Source: Phocoena phocoena (Eukaryota > Chordata > Mammalia > Artiodactyla > Phocoenidae). From it: a stretch of 64,000 nucleotides of DNA. Location of the stretch: NCBI RefSeq assembly GCF_963924675.1, contig NC_089234.1, forward strand, positions 25,411,668-25,475,667. The letters run 5' to 3'. Shown piece after piece: positions 63,560-64,000 of this stretch (its first letter is position 1; the number at the start of each line of letters is the position of its first letter). The notes under the pieces are model-generated. The model made no database searches. It saw only the letters and a program-made list of their open reading frames with translations, and was not told the origin of the DNA. The position numbers were made by a program, and so were the translations under genes.

Positions 63560-63720
63560 CCTCCTAGTTCAAACAGCATTTTCACAAGAACGCTGTGAGG
63601 TGGCTATTAATATTTTTATTCTGATGATGATAAAAAGAAGGAGAGGTCAAGGGACTTGCCTAAAAATCACATTCAGGGCTCTAACATAAAACCTCCAACA
63701 AGAGAAAGTACCTCAACTCC
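63560..63720 (+). repeat. MIR SINE fragment
   Basis: 'gctgtgaggtggctattaat' and 'aggtcaagggacttgcctaa' mark a diverged MIR. Confidence 0.65.
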
Positions 63721-64000
63721 CATGCCATGAAGTAAATTATGATAGTAATGGTTATGACCCAAAGAACAAAATAAGTATCTGTGAGCCCATACTGATGTAA
63801 TTAAAAGATTGAGTAAATAAATAAGTGGGGAAGAAGGAACAAATCTCCCTTACAGAAGAATTCAAATTAAGACATGTAAAAGGAATGAGAGAAACAGCAA
63901 ATCATGATTAAAGCACCACAGTAATAATTGCTGTAGGTGAGACCTACTGATGAAGGAAATATTAGTGAGCAAAAGTTTAAGGAGAAACATGATATTTGCA

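Larger units (their letters stand above)
53060..64000. other. Region upstream of INA, no gene supported
   Basis: Moderately GC-rich to about 53,600, then ordinary intergenic sequence with MIR, L2, L1, SINE and Tigger1 remnants listed separately. About 53,600-54,200, 54,450-55,350, 58,270-59,890, 60,870-61,690 and 62,990-63,550 show nothing I recognise. Open frames up to 143 codons lack any family signature. Confidence 0.6.

Noticed and set aside
53060..64000. A retrogene such as RPEL1 upstream of INA
   Set aside because: RPEL1 lies near INA in human, but no matching open frame or pentose-phosphate epimerase motif is visible here.

Overview
This window is mammalian nuclear DNA, almost certainly from a cetacean. 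The evidence is two multi-exon genes with canonical GT-AG introns plus many copies of the tRNA-derived SINEs typical of whales and dolphins (CHR type: a gcttccctggtggcgcagtgg head, an internal B box, and an A-rich AAATAAA tail). MIR, L2, old L1, Tigger, mariner and hAT remnants are also present. I cannot tell a baleen whale from a toothed whale by reading alone. There are no bacterial, plasmid or CRISPR features.

Layout. (1) From 1 to about 27,235, plus strand: the 3' nine coding exons of PCGF6, a Polycomb RING-finger protein. The first exon lies left of the window. The RING is encoded at 581-869, the RAWUL half at 2837-26055, and a 3' UTR of about 1.2 kb follows. The introns carry about a dozen SINEs, ten of them antisense to the gene. 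(2) From about 27,240 to 40,200: the interval between two convergent genes. It holds an LTR-like segment, a SINE with an unusual 3' appendage, and a nearly full-length but dead L1 (34,101-39,905) bounded by a perfect 14-bp target duplication. (3) From about 40,200 to 52,800, minus strand: the complete INA gene (alpha-internexin, a neuronal type IV intermediate filament) in three exons encoding 499 residues, with a CpG-island promoter at about 51,700-53,060. (4) From 53,060 to 64,000: sequence upstream of INA with no gene that I can support. It contains L1, L2 and MIR remnants, SINEs, and an internally deleted Tigger1-like element with two SINEs inserted one after the other at the same point.

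The PCGF6/INA convergent pair matches the gene order I recall for human 10q24.33 and supports both assignments. The two genes have no known joint function: PCGF6 acts in the nucleus in variant PRC1.6, and INA in the neuronal cytoskeleton.

I did not find a new biological system. The items most worth a second look are a candidate SINE 3' transduction (32,852-33,241), a 48-bp mariner-like hairpin in a PCGF6 intron (13,488-13,535), an exact 41-bp tandem duplication in the INA 3' UTR, a 28-nt PCGF6 microexon inside about 13.8 kb of intron, and the antisense SINE bias within PCGF6.
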